This document shows, one piece after another, positions 1 through 6,446 of a stretch of 9,910 nt of DNA (positions are counted from its first letter, which is position 1; each line of letters opens with the position of its first letter). Source of the DNA: JACZQZ01 sp046756945. Its GTDB lineage: Bacteria; Pseudomonadota; Alphaproteobacteria; Rhodospirillales; 2-02-FULL-58-16. The notes beneath the pieces were generated by a model. The model worked only from the letters and a program-made list of their open reading frames with translations, ran no database searches and was not told where the DNA came from. The stretch is taken from positions 1 to 9,910 of the forward strand of contig JBHHXI010000114.1 of assembly GCA_046756945.1 (NCBI GenBank), given 5' to 3'. The position numbers were made by a program, and so were the translations under genes.

Positions 1-1
1 G

Positions 2-898
2 CTCCCCGACGCCTTCGTCGACGCCCAGGAGCTGAGCCCCAACGACCACCTGGTCATGCAGGCGGCGGTGCAGAAGTACGTGGACAGCTCGATTTCGAAG
101 ACCATCAACTGCCCGGAAAGCATCTCGTTCGAGGACTTCAAGGATATCTACATGCAGGCCTTCGAGTTGGGCTGCAAGGGCTGCACCACGTTCCGGCCCA
201 ACGAGATCACCGGCGCCGTGCTCGAGGCCGGCACGGACTCCGGGGAGGGGGACGGGACCGATCAGCACGAGCTGCCCCTCGAGGTGCCGGCGGCCAAGGC
301 GCGGCCCAGGGACATCGGCGATTCCGGGGCCGTCGTTCACATGTTCCAGCCGCTCGACCGGCCCGAGGCCCTGCCCGGGGCCACCTACAAGGTGCATTGG
401 CCGGAAAGCGAACACGCCATTTACATCACCCTTAACGATCTCATCGACGATAACGGCCGCCGCCGCCCCTTCGAGGTGTTCATCAATTCGAAGAACATGG
501 AGCACTACGCGTGGACGGTGGCGCTGACGCGCATGATCTCGGCGGTGTTCCGGCGCGGCGGCGACGTCTCCTTCGTCGTCGACGAGCTCAAGGCCGTGTT
601 CGACCCGCGCGGCGGCCACTGGATGGGCGGGCGGTATATCCCCTCGCTGCTCGCCGCCATCGGCGAGGTCATCGAACGGCACATGATCGCCATCGGCTTC
701 CTCGCCGCGCCGGGAACGCCGGCCGGGGCCGAGGCCCGGGAAAAGGCAGCCGTCGCCGCCATGGGCGCCGGACCCGGTGACGGGGCCGGGGCCAACGGCG
801 CGCCGTTCCGCCAGTGCCCCAAGTGCGGCCAGGCAAGCCTCATCCACCAGGAAGGGTGCGATATCTGCACCATTTGTACGTATTCCAAGTGCGGCTGA
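2..898 (+). CDS. nrdJ: Adenosylcobalamin-dependent ribonucleoside-diphosphate reductase, C-terminal part (5' end outside window)
   Basis: This is the last 298 residues of the class II (vitamin B12-dependent) ribonucleotide reductase, which makes deoxyribonucleotides without needing oxygen. The frame is open from base 2, so the ATG at 56 is internal. The opening residues (LPDAFVDAQELSPNDHLVMQ) and the following stretch with SISKTINCPES and GCKGCTTFRPN are the conserved end of the catalytic barrel in this family. After a low-complexity linker comes the TSCPD domain, roughly residues 125-235, with YKVHWPESEHAIYITLNDL, FEVFINSKNMEHYAWTVAL and FDPRGGHWMGGRYIPSLLAA. The C-terminus is a cysteine cluster (CPKCG then CDICTICTYSKCG), which probably binds zinc or relays reducing equivalents. 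Full-length relatives run to about 1,200 residues, so most of the protein lies to the left. A convergent gene starts 13 bases past the stop, and no clear terminator is visible between them. Confidence 0.95.
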   Translation, partial: LPDAFVDAQELSPNDHLVMQAAVQKYVDSSISKTINCPESISFEDFKDIYMQAFELGCKGCTTFRPNEITGAVLEAGTDSGEGDGTDQHELPLEVPAAKARPRDIGDSGAVVHMFQPLDRPEALPGATYKVHWPESEHAIYITLNDLIDDNGRRRPFEVFINSKNMEHYAWTVALTRMISAVFRRGGDVSFVVDELKAVFDPRGGHWMGGRYIPSLLAAIGEVIERHMIAIGFLAAPGTPAGAEAREKAAVAAMGAGPGDGAGANGAPFRQCPKCGQASLIHQEGCDICTICTYSKCG

Positions 899-911
899 GG
901 CGGCGCCGCGT

Positions 912-1439
912 TCAGGGCCGTTTCCCGGCCTTCGCCTCGGCCAACGCCAGGATGCGGTGGAGCGGGCCGTCCGGGATGCCCAACTGGTCCAGGTGGGCGA
1001 TGGTGTTGCGCAGGTAGTCGAGGCCCGAGCCCTCGAGCCCGCACCCCTTCACCAACAATTCCGCCGTCCGTTCGGCCGGCAGCCTGCCGGCGTACTGTTC
1101 GTGGTCCCGGCGGGCGAGGAAGACGTACGCCGGGACGCATTCTCCGTCCTCCAGCCGCACGTTGACGAATTTCGGCGCATACACGCCGGTGACCAGTTCG
1201 CGCTTGTCCAGGTACGCCGTCACCGCGTCGGCGTCCTCCGCCGCCACGCGGAAGGCCCGGCCCAGGCAGGAGCCGCCCCGCTCCAGGCCGAGCACCAGGC
1301 CCGGGCGCTCCGGCGTCCCGCGGTAGCGGACGGAATAGACGCAGAGCGCCCGGTGGTAGCCGCGCAACAGGGCACGCCGCGCATCTGCGTGGGGAAAGTC
1401 CGGCCGCCACATGAGCGAGCCGTAAGCGAAAACCCAGAT
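912..1439 (-). CDS. ChaC-family glutathione-specific gamma-glutamylcyclotransferase, apparent non-standard ATC start
   Basis: ChaC-type enzymes cleave the gamma-glutamyl bond of glutathione to give 5-oxoproline and Cys-Gly. The sequence shows the glutamyl-binding motif FAYGSLMW near the N-terminus, and YLDKRE, whose Glu81 falls at the position of the catalytic glutamate of animal CHAC2. The C-terminal half keeps the family pattern (AYVFLA, then a helix ending GSGLDYLRNTIAHLDQLGI). The length of about 175 residues is normal. The oddity is the start. The first ATG (1410-1412) lies after the YGSL motif and would remove it. In frame upstream there is no ATG, GTG or TTG before the stop at 1479-1481. 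An ATC at 1437-1439 sits where CHAC2 has its initiating Met (MWVFGYGSL versus IWVFAYGSL) and has a good ribosome-binding site 4 bases upstream. I chose it; a point mutation, frameshift or sequence error is possible. The family is secure; the start is not. Confidence 0.82.
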   Translation of the reverse strand: MWVFAYGSLMWRPDFPHADARRALLRGYHRALCVYSVRYRGTPERPGLVLGLERGGSCLGRAFRVAAEDADAVTAYLDKRELVTGVYAPKFVNVRLEDGECVPAYVFLARRDHEQYAGRLPAERTAELLVKGCGLEGSGLDYLRNTIAHLDQLGIPDGPLHRILALAEAKAGKRP

Positions 1440-1443
1440 ACCG

Positions 1444-1449
1444 TCCTCC
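1444..1449 (-). promoter_or_regulatory. Shine-Dalgarno (GGAGGA) that decides the chaC-like start
   Basis: On the minus strand GGAGGA is followed by four bases and then ATC TGG GTT TTC. This is the only strong ribosome-binding sequence near the 5' end of the ChaC-like gene. The downstream ATG at 1410-1412 has none, so initiation at the ATC (1437-1439) fits better than internal initiation. Confidence 0.55.
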
Positions 1450-1486
1450 GCGCAATATGCCCCGGATCGGCGGCGAGGCTACCCCC

Positions 1487-1515
1487 TCGATCCCCGGCGC
1501 GCAACGCACTATAAA
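1487..1515 (+). promoter_or_regulatory. Candidate promoter for the DUF2125 gene
   Basis: A TATAAA -10 box at 1510-1515 stands 17 bases after a weak -35 match (TCGATC, 1487-1492). A transcript would start near 1522, about 38 bases before the ATG at 1560. The same segment read on the minus strand gives TATAGT (1508-1513), a good -10 for the divergent ChaC-like gene, though I find no good -35 for it. This is a consensus match only. Confidence 0.3.
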
Positions 1516-1559
1516 GGCTTCGTCGTAGTCACGCGCCACACGCCATCCGCCACTCCGCC

Positions 1560-2657
1560 ATGGACCCAACCGGCATGCGCCGCGGCCGAACGGCCGCCAT
1601 GAGGGCCCTCAAGCCGGGGTTGACCGGCCTTGCGGTGTTGGCCGCCCTGTCCATCGCCTACGTGGTCTTCTGGTTGTTCATGGCCGGTGAGCTGCGCGAC
1701 GGTGTCGCCCGCTGGTCCGGGGAGCGCCGCGCCGAGGGCTACACGGTGCTCTTCTCGCGCCTGCGCATCAGCGGCTTTCCGCTGCTCCTGCGCCTGGACC
1801 TGGAACAGCCGGGCCTGGGCGCGCCGGACGGGGGCATCCCGTGGACCTGGGAGGGCGAACGCGCGGTCGCCGAGATGCGCCCGTGGAACCCGGGGCGCGT
1901 CGACATCGGCCTGTCCGGCGCCCACACGCTGCGTCTCGTCGTGGCCGGCAGGCCGGTGACGTACACGGGCACGGCCGGGGGCCTGACCGGCGTCCTTGCC
2001 CTGGCCGGCGCCTGGCCGTCGAGCGCCGAGATCCACATCAGGGACCTGGACCTTTCGACCGCCGACGGGGCCGAGCGCGTGGTGGTGAAGCGGGCCGACC
2101 TGACGGCGCGGCGCACGGTCGGCAAGACGTCCGATGATCGCGGCGCCGCCCTCGACGTGCGCCTGCGGGCCGAAGACGTGCGCGTGCCGGAAAGGCTTTC
2201 ACTGCCGCTCGGCAGCCACCTCGCCAGGCTGACGGTGGCCGCCGGCCTGCTCGGCTCCATCCCGGCCGGACCGTGGCCGCAATCCCTGGGCACGTGGCGG
2301 GACGCGGGCGGCACCGTCGAGGTGGAGCGCCTCGCCATCGCCTACGGGCCGCTGTCGGCGCAGGCCACCGGGACCGTCGCCCTGGACGGCAACATGCAGC
2401 CCATCGGCGCCTTCACGGGCAAGGTCCAGGGCTTCCTCGAGACCGTGGATGCGCTGAGCAAACGGGGCCTGGTGCGCAGCCGCGACGCCGTCACCGCCAA
2501 GATGTTTCTCGGGGCCTTTGCCAGGACTCCCGAAGGGGGCGGGCCGCCGACGGTCAACCTGGCCATCACCGTGCAGGACCGCACGCTTTTCGCCGGTCCC
2601 GTGCCGCTTGCCCGGCTGCCCGCCATCGACTGGAGGGATTGGCAGCCGCCCCGGTGA
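1560..2657 (+). CDS. DUF2125 family protein with N-terminal membrane anchor
   Basis: This is an uncharacterised family (DUF2125) found mainly in Alphaproteobacteria; its biochemical role is unknown to me. The protein has 365 residues. Residues about 20-42 form a hydrophobic helix (LTGLAVLAALSIAYVVFWLF) after a basic N-terminus, which suggests an inner-membrane anchor with the rest in the periplasm. The recognisable family segment follows: a Gly-Tyr with FSRLRISGFPLLLRLDLEQP, then PWTWEGERAVAEMRPWNPG and later repeated amphipathic beta-like stretches, of the kind seen in proteins that interact with lipid. Start choice is uncertain. The ATGs at 1560, 1575 and 1599 are all in frame, none has a clear ribosome-binding site, and the last would still leave the membrane helix intact. 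The YqgE/AlgH gene follows after 57 bases in the same direction, probably with its own promoter. Confidence 0.85.
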   Translation: MDPTGMRRGRTAAMRALKPGLTGLAVLAALSIAYVVFWLFMAGELRDGVARWSGERRAEGYTVLFSRLRISGFPLLLRLDLEQPGLGAPDGGIPWTWEGERAVAEMRPWNPGRVDIGLSGAHTLRLVVAGRPVTYTGTAGGLTGVLALAGAWPSSAEIHIRDLDLSTADGAERVVVKRADLTARRTVGKTSDDRGAALDVRLRAEDVRVPERLSLPLGSHLARLTVAAGLLGSIPAGPWPQSLGTWRDAGGTVEVERLAIAYGPLSAQATGTVALDGNMQPIGAFTGKVQGFLETVDALSKRGLVRSRDAVTAKMFLGAFARTPEGGGPPTVNLAITVQDRTLFAGPVPLARLPAIDWRDWQPPR

Positions 2658-2677
2658 CGCCCCCGGCGCAGGACCCG

Positions 2678-2706
2678 TGGCCTCCGGGCGGAATTCTTGC
2701 TATTAT
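2678..2706 (+). promoter_or_regulatory. Candidate promoter for a leaderless yqgE-like transcript
   Basis: TATTAT at 2701-2706 matches the -10 consensus at five of six bases. At 17 bases spacing there is a poor -35 (TGGCCT, 2678-2683). Transcription would begin about 7 bases beyond the -10 box, at or next to the ATG at 2715. No Shine-Dalgarno precedes that ATG, which is consistent with a leaderless message. Confidence 0.35.
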
Positions 2707-2714
2707 TGCCGCCC

Positions 2715-3344
2715 ATGAGGTACCGCTGGATCATCGGCGCGGCCGTCGCCGTGGCGGCCCTTGTTTCCCTTTCCGGCCCCGGCCTGGGCGGAGAGGATGG
2801 CGTCGTCGCGCCCAAGCACACGCCGTTCCTCGCCGGGCAACTGCTGGTGGCGACCCAGAAGCTGGGCGATCCCCGCTTCGCCCAAACGGTCATCTACATG
2901 GTCAACCACGACGCCAAGGGAGCCATGGGACTGATCGTCAACCGCGCCATCGGGGTCGGCCCCCTGGACAAGCTCCTGAAAGGGTTCGGCATCGAGGGCG
3001 GGGACGCGGCGGGAACCATCCGCCTGTACTATGGCGGCCCGGTGGACCTGGAGCGCGGTTTCATGCTCCACAGCACCGATTACAAGGGTCCCGGCACGCG
3101 GGTGGTGAACAAGGGGGTGGCGATCACCACCCAGCTTGAGGTGCTCAAGGCCATCGCCAAGGGCGAGGGGCCCAAACGCAGCCTGTTTGCGCTCGGCTAC
3201 GCGGGCTGGGGTCCGGGCCAGCTGGAAGGCGAAATCGCCCGCGACGACTGGGTGACGGCGCCGGCGGACGAAAACCTGATCTTCGGCGACGACCTGGAGA
3301 ACACCTGGGACCGGGCGATCAAGAAGGCCGGCGTGGCGTTGTAG
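2715..3344 (+). CDS. YqgE/AlgH family protein (UPF0301) with N-terminal signal peptide
   Basis: This family is of unresolved function; a Pseudomonas member, AlgH, was linked to alginate regulation. The 209-residue protein shows the family signatures in order: LAGQLLVATQKLGDPRF (39-55), VIYMVNHDAKGAMGLIVNR (59-77), YYGGPVDLERGFMLHS (105-120), ALGYAGWGPGQLEGEIARD (159-177) and a C-terminal segment with W198 and GVAL. Most members begin directly at the GQLL segment and are cytoplasmic. Here about 35 residues precede it, including a basic start (MRYRW), a hydrophobic core at about 6-20 and a Pro/Gly region (GPGLGG) that looks like a signal peptidase I site. I infer export to the periplasm. An in-frame TTG at 2697 is a less likely start, since the ATG at 2715 gives a typical signal-peptide N-region. 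The upstream neighbour also looks membrane/periplasmic, but a functional link is only suggested. Confidence 0.9.
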   Translation: MRYRWIIGAAVAVAALVSLSGPGLGGEDGVVAPKHTPFLAGQLLVATQKLGDPRFAQTVIYMVNHDAKGAMGLIVNRAIGVGPLDKLLKGFGIEGGDAAGTIRLYYGGPVDLERGFMLHSTDYKGPGTRVVNKGVAITTQLEVLKAIAKGEGPKRSLFALGYAGWGPGQLEGEIARDDWVTAPADENLIFGDDLENTWDRAIKKAGVAL

Positions 3345-3353
3345 GGAACCGGC

Positions 3354-3388
3354 GGGGGCGCCGGCATGGCGGCCCCCTGTTTCAATTT
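3354..3388 (+). terminator. Rho-independent terminator candidate after the yqgE-like gene
   Basis: GGGGGCGCC (3354-3362) pairs with GGCGGCCCCC (3368-3377) with one bulged base and a 5-base loop. A broken T-rich run (TGTTTCAATTT, 3378-3388) follows. It lies 9 bases past the yqgE-like stop and 4 bases short of the convergent tyrA stop. The minus-strand side has no T-run, so it serves tyrA less well. Confidence 0.6.
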
Positions 3389-3391
3389 AAA

Positions 3392-4288
3392 TCAGGCCTG
3401 CTTGGCGTCGATGACGCCGCGGCGAAGGGTGCGGGTCCGGGTGAACCAGTCCTTCAGCGTGTCCCCTTCGCCCCGGCGGACGGCGCGGCGCAGGGCCGTC
3501 AGGTCCTCGCTGAAACGGCCCAGCATTTCCAGCACCGCGTCCTGGTTGGTGAGGCAGATGTCGCGCCACATGACCGGGTCCGAGGCGGCGATGCGGGTGA
3601 AGTCCCGGAACCCCCCGGCGGCGAACTTGACCACCTCTTTCTGCAGGTCCTCTTCCAGGTCGGTGGCGGTGCCGACGATGGTGTAGGCGATCAGGTGGGG
3701 AAGATGCGAGGTGATGGCCAGCACCTGGTCGTGGTGAAGGGCGTCCATCACCTCGATCATCATGCCGGCGCGCCGCCACAGCTCCGCCACCCGGTCCACC
3801 GCCCCCTGGTCGGCGCCCGCCGCCGGGGTGAGGATGCACCAGCGGCCTTCGAAAAGCTCGGCGAAGCCGGCCCCGGGCCCCGAGTGCTCGGTGCCCGCCA
3901 CGGGATGGCCGGGAACCAGGTGGACGCCGTCGGGCAGGCGCTCGCCGACGTCGGACAACACCACCTGCTTGACCGACCCCACGTCGCTGACGATGCATCC
4001 CTTTTTCAGGCGCGGCGTCATGGCGGCGGCGATTTCGCCATAGGCGCTGAGCGGCGTACACAGCATCACCAGGTCGGCGCCGTCGACGGCGTCCAGGCAA
4101 TCGAGGCTGACGCTGTCGGCCAGCCCCAGCTCGACCGCCGTGTCCAGGGTCTGGCGGGTGCGCGCGCAGACGGCGATGTAGCGGGCCAGGCCGTCCCGGC
4201 GCACGACCCGGGCCAGGGACGAGCCGATCAGGCCGAAGCCGATTAACGCGATGCGCTCGAACAGCACGGCGGTGCCCCCCTTCCCCAT
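3392..4288 (-). CDS. tyrA: Prephenate/arogenate dehydrogenase (TyrA/TyrC type)
   Basis: This enzyme oxidatively decarboxylates prephenate (or arogenate) in tyrosine synthesis. In the 298 residues the Rossmann nucleotide loop is GFGLIGSS (17-24), followed by a C-terminal helical dimerisation domain. Conserved features are SDVGSVK (101-107), PGHPVAGTEHSGP with His128 (126-138), SHLPHL with His195 and His198, and GGFRDFTRIA with Arg228 and Arg232. These match the catalytic and substrate-binding blocks of the family. The segment after the second strand reads CARTR (41-45), without the usual Asp or Glu of NAD-preferring enzymes, so NADP use is possible. There is no ACT or chorismate mutase domain on this chain. 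The ATG is 3 bases past the hisC stop. An in-frame GTG a few codons in (V8), behind a G-rich purine run, is an alternative start. It is the last gene of a chorismate mutase-hisC-tyrA operon. Confidence 0.93.
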   Translation of the reverse strand: MGKGGTAVLFERIALIGFGLIGSSLARVVRRDGLARYIAVCARTRQTLDTAVELGLADSVSLDCLDAVDGADLVMLCTPLSAYGEIAAAMTPRLKKGCIVSDVGSVKQVVLSDVGERLPDGVHLVPGHPVAGTEHSGPGAGFAELFEGRWCILTPAAGADQGAVDRVAELWRRAGMMIEVMDALHHDQVLAITSHLPHLIAYTIVGTATDLEEDLQKEVVKFAAGGFRDFTRIAASDPVMWRDICLTNQDAVLEMLGRFSEDLTALRRAVRRGEGDTLKDWFTRTRTLRRGVIDAKQA

Positions 4289-4291
4289 GGC

Positions 4292-5380
4292 TCAGCCGGT
4301 GAACGCGCTCAGGGTTTCGACGAAGGCGCCCATCTCGTCCTCCCGGCCGATGGTGACGCGCAGGCAGTCGGACAGGCCGTAGACGCCCATGCGCCGGGCG
4401 ATGATGCCGCGGCCCTTGAGAAAGGCATCCGCCGCCTCGGCGTCGCGGCCGGCGTCCGCCGGGAAGCGGACGAGGACGAAGTTGCAAATGCTCGGCGAGA
4501 CCTCGAGTCCCATGTCCCGCAACCGCCCGGTGGTCCACGCCCGGCAGGTTTCGTTGTGGGCGCGCGCCTTGTCGGTGAAGGCGACGTCGGCAAGGGCCGC
4601 CAGGCCGGCGGCCTGGGCCGGCGCCGACACGTTGAAGGGGCTGCGGATGCGGTTCAGCACGTCGGCGACGCCGGGCGGGCAGTAGGCCCAGCCCAGGCGC
4701 ACGCCGCCAAGCCCGTAAATCTTGGAAAACGTGCGGGTCATCACCACGTTGTCGCCGCCCTCCACCAGCTCGACGCCGGGCGTGTAGTCGTCGCGGGTGA
4801 CGAACTCGGCATACGCCGCGTCGATGACCAGGAGGACGCGTTCGGGCAGCCCGGCGCGCAGGCGCCCCAGCGCCTCGCCGCCCAGGTACGTTCCCGTGGG
4901 GTTGTTCGGATTGGCCAGGAACAGGATCCGGGTCTTGTCCGTCACCCTTTCGAGAAGCGCGTCCACGTCGGCGGTGAGGTCGGTTTCCGGGGCAGCCACG
5001 GGCGTCGCCCCGACGGCCTTGGCGGCCAGGGGATACATGAGGAATCCGTACTGGCTGTACAGCACCTCGTCGCCGGGCCCGGCGTAGGCGCGGCACAGCA
5101 GCGAAATCAATTCGTCCGAGCCGGCGCCGCAGACCAGGCGCGCCGCGTCCACGCCGTGGTGGCTGCCCAGGGCGGCGCGCAGTTCCGTGCAGGCGCCGTC
5201 GGGGTAGCGGTGCGTCTCCGCCGCCGCCGCCTTGTAGGCGGCCACCGCCTTGGGGCTTGGCCCGAAGGCGCCTTCGTTGGAGGCGAGCTTGATGACGCGC
5301 TCGACGCCGGGCACGGCCGATTCGCCGCCGACATAGGGCGTGATGGTCATGATGCCGGGACGCGGCACAAGAACGCTCAT
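4292..5380 (-). CDS. hisC: Histidinol-phosphate / aromatic aminotransferase (HisC type, PLP fold type I)
   Basis: This PLP-dependent aminotransferase is probably used for histidinol-phosphate and/or for the aromatic keto acids of tyrosine and phenylalanine synthesis. The 362 residues are full length. Visible motifs are KLASNE (31-36), the cofactor-phosphate region CGAGSDEL (84-91), ANPNNPTG (156-163), DAAYAEF (187-193), and TFSKIYGLGGVRLGW (217-231) with Lys220 as the expected Schiff-base lysine. RVTIGR near the end carries the substrate-carboxylate arginine. The gene sits between a chorismate mutase and tyrA. In Zymomonas mobilis a comparable aminotransferase gene (hisH) is paired with tyrC and its product acts on both histidine and aromatic substrates, so dual use is a reasonable inference. 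A GGGGAG ribosome-binding site (5389-5394) stands 8 bases before the ATG, which overlaps the upstream stop as ATGA. Confidence 0.92.
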   Translation of the reverse strand: MSVLVPRPGIMTITPYVGGESAVPGVERVIKLASNEGAFGPSPKAVAAYKAAAAETHRYPDGACTELRAALGSHHGVDAARLVCGAGSDELISLLCRAYAGPGDEVLYSQYGFLMYPLAAKAVGATPVAAPETDLTADVDALLERVTDKTRILFLANPNNPTGTYLGGEALGRLRAGLPERVLLVIDAAYAEFVTRDDYTPGVELVEGGDNVVMTRTFSKIYGLGGVRLGWAYCPPGVADVLNRIRSPFNVSAPAQAAGLAALADVAFTDKARAHNETCRAWTTGRLRDMGLEVSPSICNFVLVRFPADAGRDAEAADAFLKGRGIIARRMGVYGLSDCLRVTIGREDEMGAFVETLSAFTG

Positions 5381-6306
5381 GACGGCCGCTCCCCGCTGTC
5401 GCGCGCCCCGCTCCCGGACTCGTCATCGCCCGCCGGCGCGGCGGCCAGGTCCTCGGGCGTCAGCGCCGTGGCGTAGCCGCCCAGCCGGATCACCGATTTG
5501 ACCGGCCGCCCCAGGGAGTCGAGAACCCCGGGCAGTCGCGGGTCGTCATCCGCCACGAAATCGTCCACCTCGGCCAGATGCAGCCAGTCGCCCGACCCCT
5601 CGGCGTCGTGCCAGACGGCGACGAACGTGGTCGGCAGCCCGCCATCGGAAAGCGTCGTGGCGAGACGGTCCAGGCCCATCTCCCGTGCCGCTTCGAAGCA
5701 CAGGAACGACCGGTCCCGGCCCGTCGGCTCCTGGATCACGGGACAGATGACGAGCGCCTCCAGGTCGCCGTCGCGCCCGTTGCCCGGCCCGGCGAAGGGC
5801 AGCCGGGCGATGATCCTGGGCATGTCCGGGTTGGACGACGCCAGGTGGTGCCACCATGGCGCCCCGTCGTCCCGCCTGGGCAGGGGCAGGACGCCCACCG
5901 TTGCCTCCTGGCTGCGCACCGCCTCGATGACCCGGCGGACGGATTCGTGCCCGGTCATGGGGGTGAAGGACCCATACTGGTCCCGCGCCAGGTCCCAATA
6001 CCCGCTGGTCTCCGCGGGCATGTGGACGGCGACGGAAAACGGCCCCTCGAAGGACAGGGTGGCGACGATCAGCTCGCGCCACATGCGAGTCAGCTCGCGC
6101 TTGGGAAACGGCCCCTGGTGGCGGGACGCCAGGCGATAGAGGATTTCGGCCTCGCGCGCCGGCCGGATCTTGACCTTTTGCCCGCGCTTGAGGTCGCGCA
6201 CCTTCTCCACCACCGTCGTGCGGCGCATGATCAGCTCATGCAAGGTGTCGTCGATGGCGTCGATCTCTCGCCGCAACGCATCCAGTGATCTATCCGCGCT
6301 CATCAT
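5377..6306 (-). CDS. Chorismate mutase (AroQ type) with a C-terminal domain of uncertain, possibly prephenate dehydratase-like, origin
   Basis: Residues about 6-88 form an AroQ-type all-helical chorismate mutase, which converts chorismate to prephenate. LDALRREIDAIDDTLHELIM supplies the first arginine, RR(28-29) the second, EKVRDLK a lysine, and RPAREAEIL (48-56) the paired Arg and Glu. Residues about 89-285 form a second region I cannot assign firmly. It begins PFSVAVHMPAETSGYWDLAR, has FTPMTGHESVRRVIEAV and VGVLPLP. These echo the opening and VPIENS region of prephenate dehydratase, but I see no Thr-Arg-Phe catalytic triplet and no ACT ESRP motif. A role as a regulatory or degenerate dehydratase-like module is my inference. 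The last 25 residues are acidic and low in complexity. This is the first gene of the operon; its stop overlaps hisC as ATGA. Two tandem ATGs (6304-6306 and 6301-6303) open it, without a clear ribosome-binding site. Confidence 0.85.
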   Translation of the reverse strand: MMSADRSLDALRREIDAIDDTLHELIMRRTTVVEKVRDLKRGQKVKIRPAREAEILYRLASRHQGPFPKRELTRMWRELIVATLSFEGPFSVAVHMPAETSGYWDLARDQYGSFTPMTGHESVRRVIEAVRSQEATVGVLPLPRRDDGAPWWHHLASSNPDMPRIIARLPFAGPGNGRDGDLEALVICPVIQEPTGRDRSFLCFEAAREMGLDRLATTLSDGGLPTTFVAVWHDAEGSGDWLHLAEVDDFVADDDPRLPGVLDSLGRPVKSVIRLGGYATALTPEDLAAAPAGDDESGSGARDSGERPS

Positions 6307-6361
6307 GGGTTACCGGTGCGAAATTTCGAGGGACGGACGGGGCCGGGACAAAGGCGGCATA

Positions 6362-6390
6362 GTGATACTGGCATGGACCCCCAAAATCAA
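6362..6390 (-). promoter_or_regulatory. Candidate sigma-70 promoter of the chorismate mutase-hisC-tyrA operon
   Basis: On the minus strand TTGATT (6385-6390) and TATCAC (6362-6367) are separated by exactly 17 bases, each matching consensus at four of six positions. Transcription would start near 6355, leaving a leader of about 50 bases before the ATG at 6306. The perfect palindrome CGAAATTTCG (6319-6328) lies within that leader. This is a consensus match, not proof. Confidence 0.4.
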
Positions 6391-6398
6391 AGAAAACA

Positions 6399-6431
6399 TT
6401 GACACGGCGGGACGTGATTCCTAGCTATGAT
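6399..6431 (+). promoter_or_regulatory. Candidate promoter of metX-metW
   Basis: A perfect TTGACA (6399-6404) is followed at 17 bases by TAGCTA (6422-6427), a weak -10. A better -10, TATGAT (6426-6431), is 21 bases away. Alphaproteobacterial promoters tolerate poor -10 boxes when the -35 is strong. Either choice gives a leader of about 20-25 bases with GGAGG at 6442-6446. That is too short for a SAM riboswitch. Confidence 0.45.
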
Positions 6432-6441
6432 GGCCCTTTTC

Positions 6442-6446
6442 GGAGG
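6442..6446 (+). promoter_or_regulatory. Shine-Dalgarno GGAGG of metX
   Basis: GGAGG stands 11 bases before the ATG at 6458, slightly farther than usual. It supports this ATG over the ATG pair at 6427/6430, which read in other frames. Confidence 0.6.

Noticed and set aside
900..909. GCGGCGCCGC palindrome between nrdJ and the ChaC-like gene as a terminator
   Set aside because: It has no loop and no T-run. Such palindromes are expected by chance in DNA this GC-rich.
505..1569. Long open frame on the minus strand (354 codons) spanning the nrdJ end and the ChaC-like gene
   Set aside because: It is arginine/proline/glycine-rich without any family motif, and overlaps two well-supported genes in other frames. 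It is a GC-rich shadow.
3387..5426. 679-codon minus-strand open frame over tyrA and hisC
   Set aside because: Its translation is highly Arg/Gly/Pro-rich and low in complexity, while hisC and tyrA have intact catalytic motifs in another frame.
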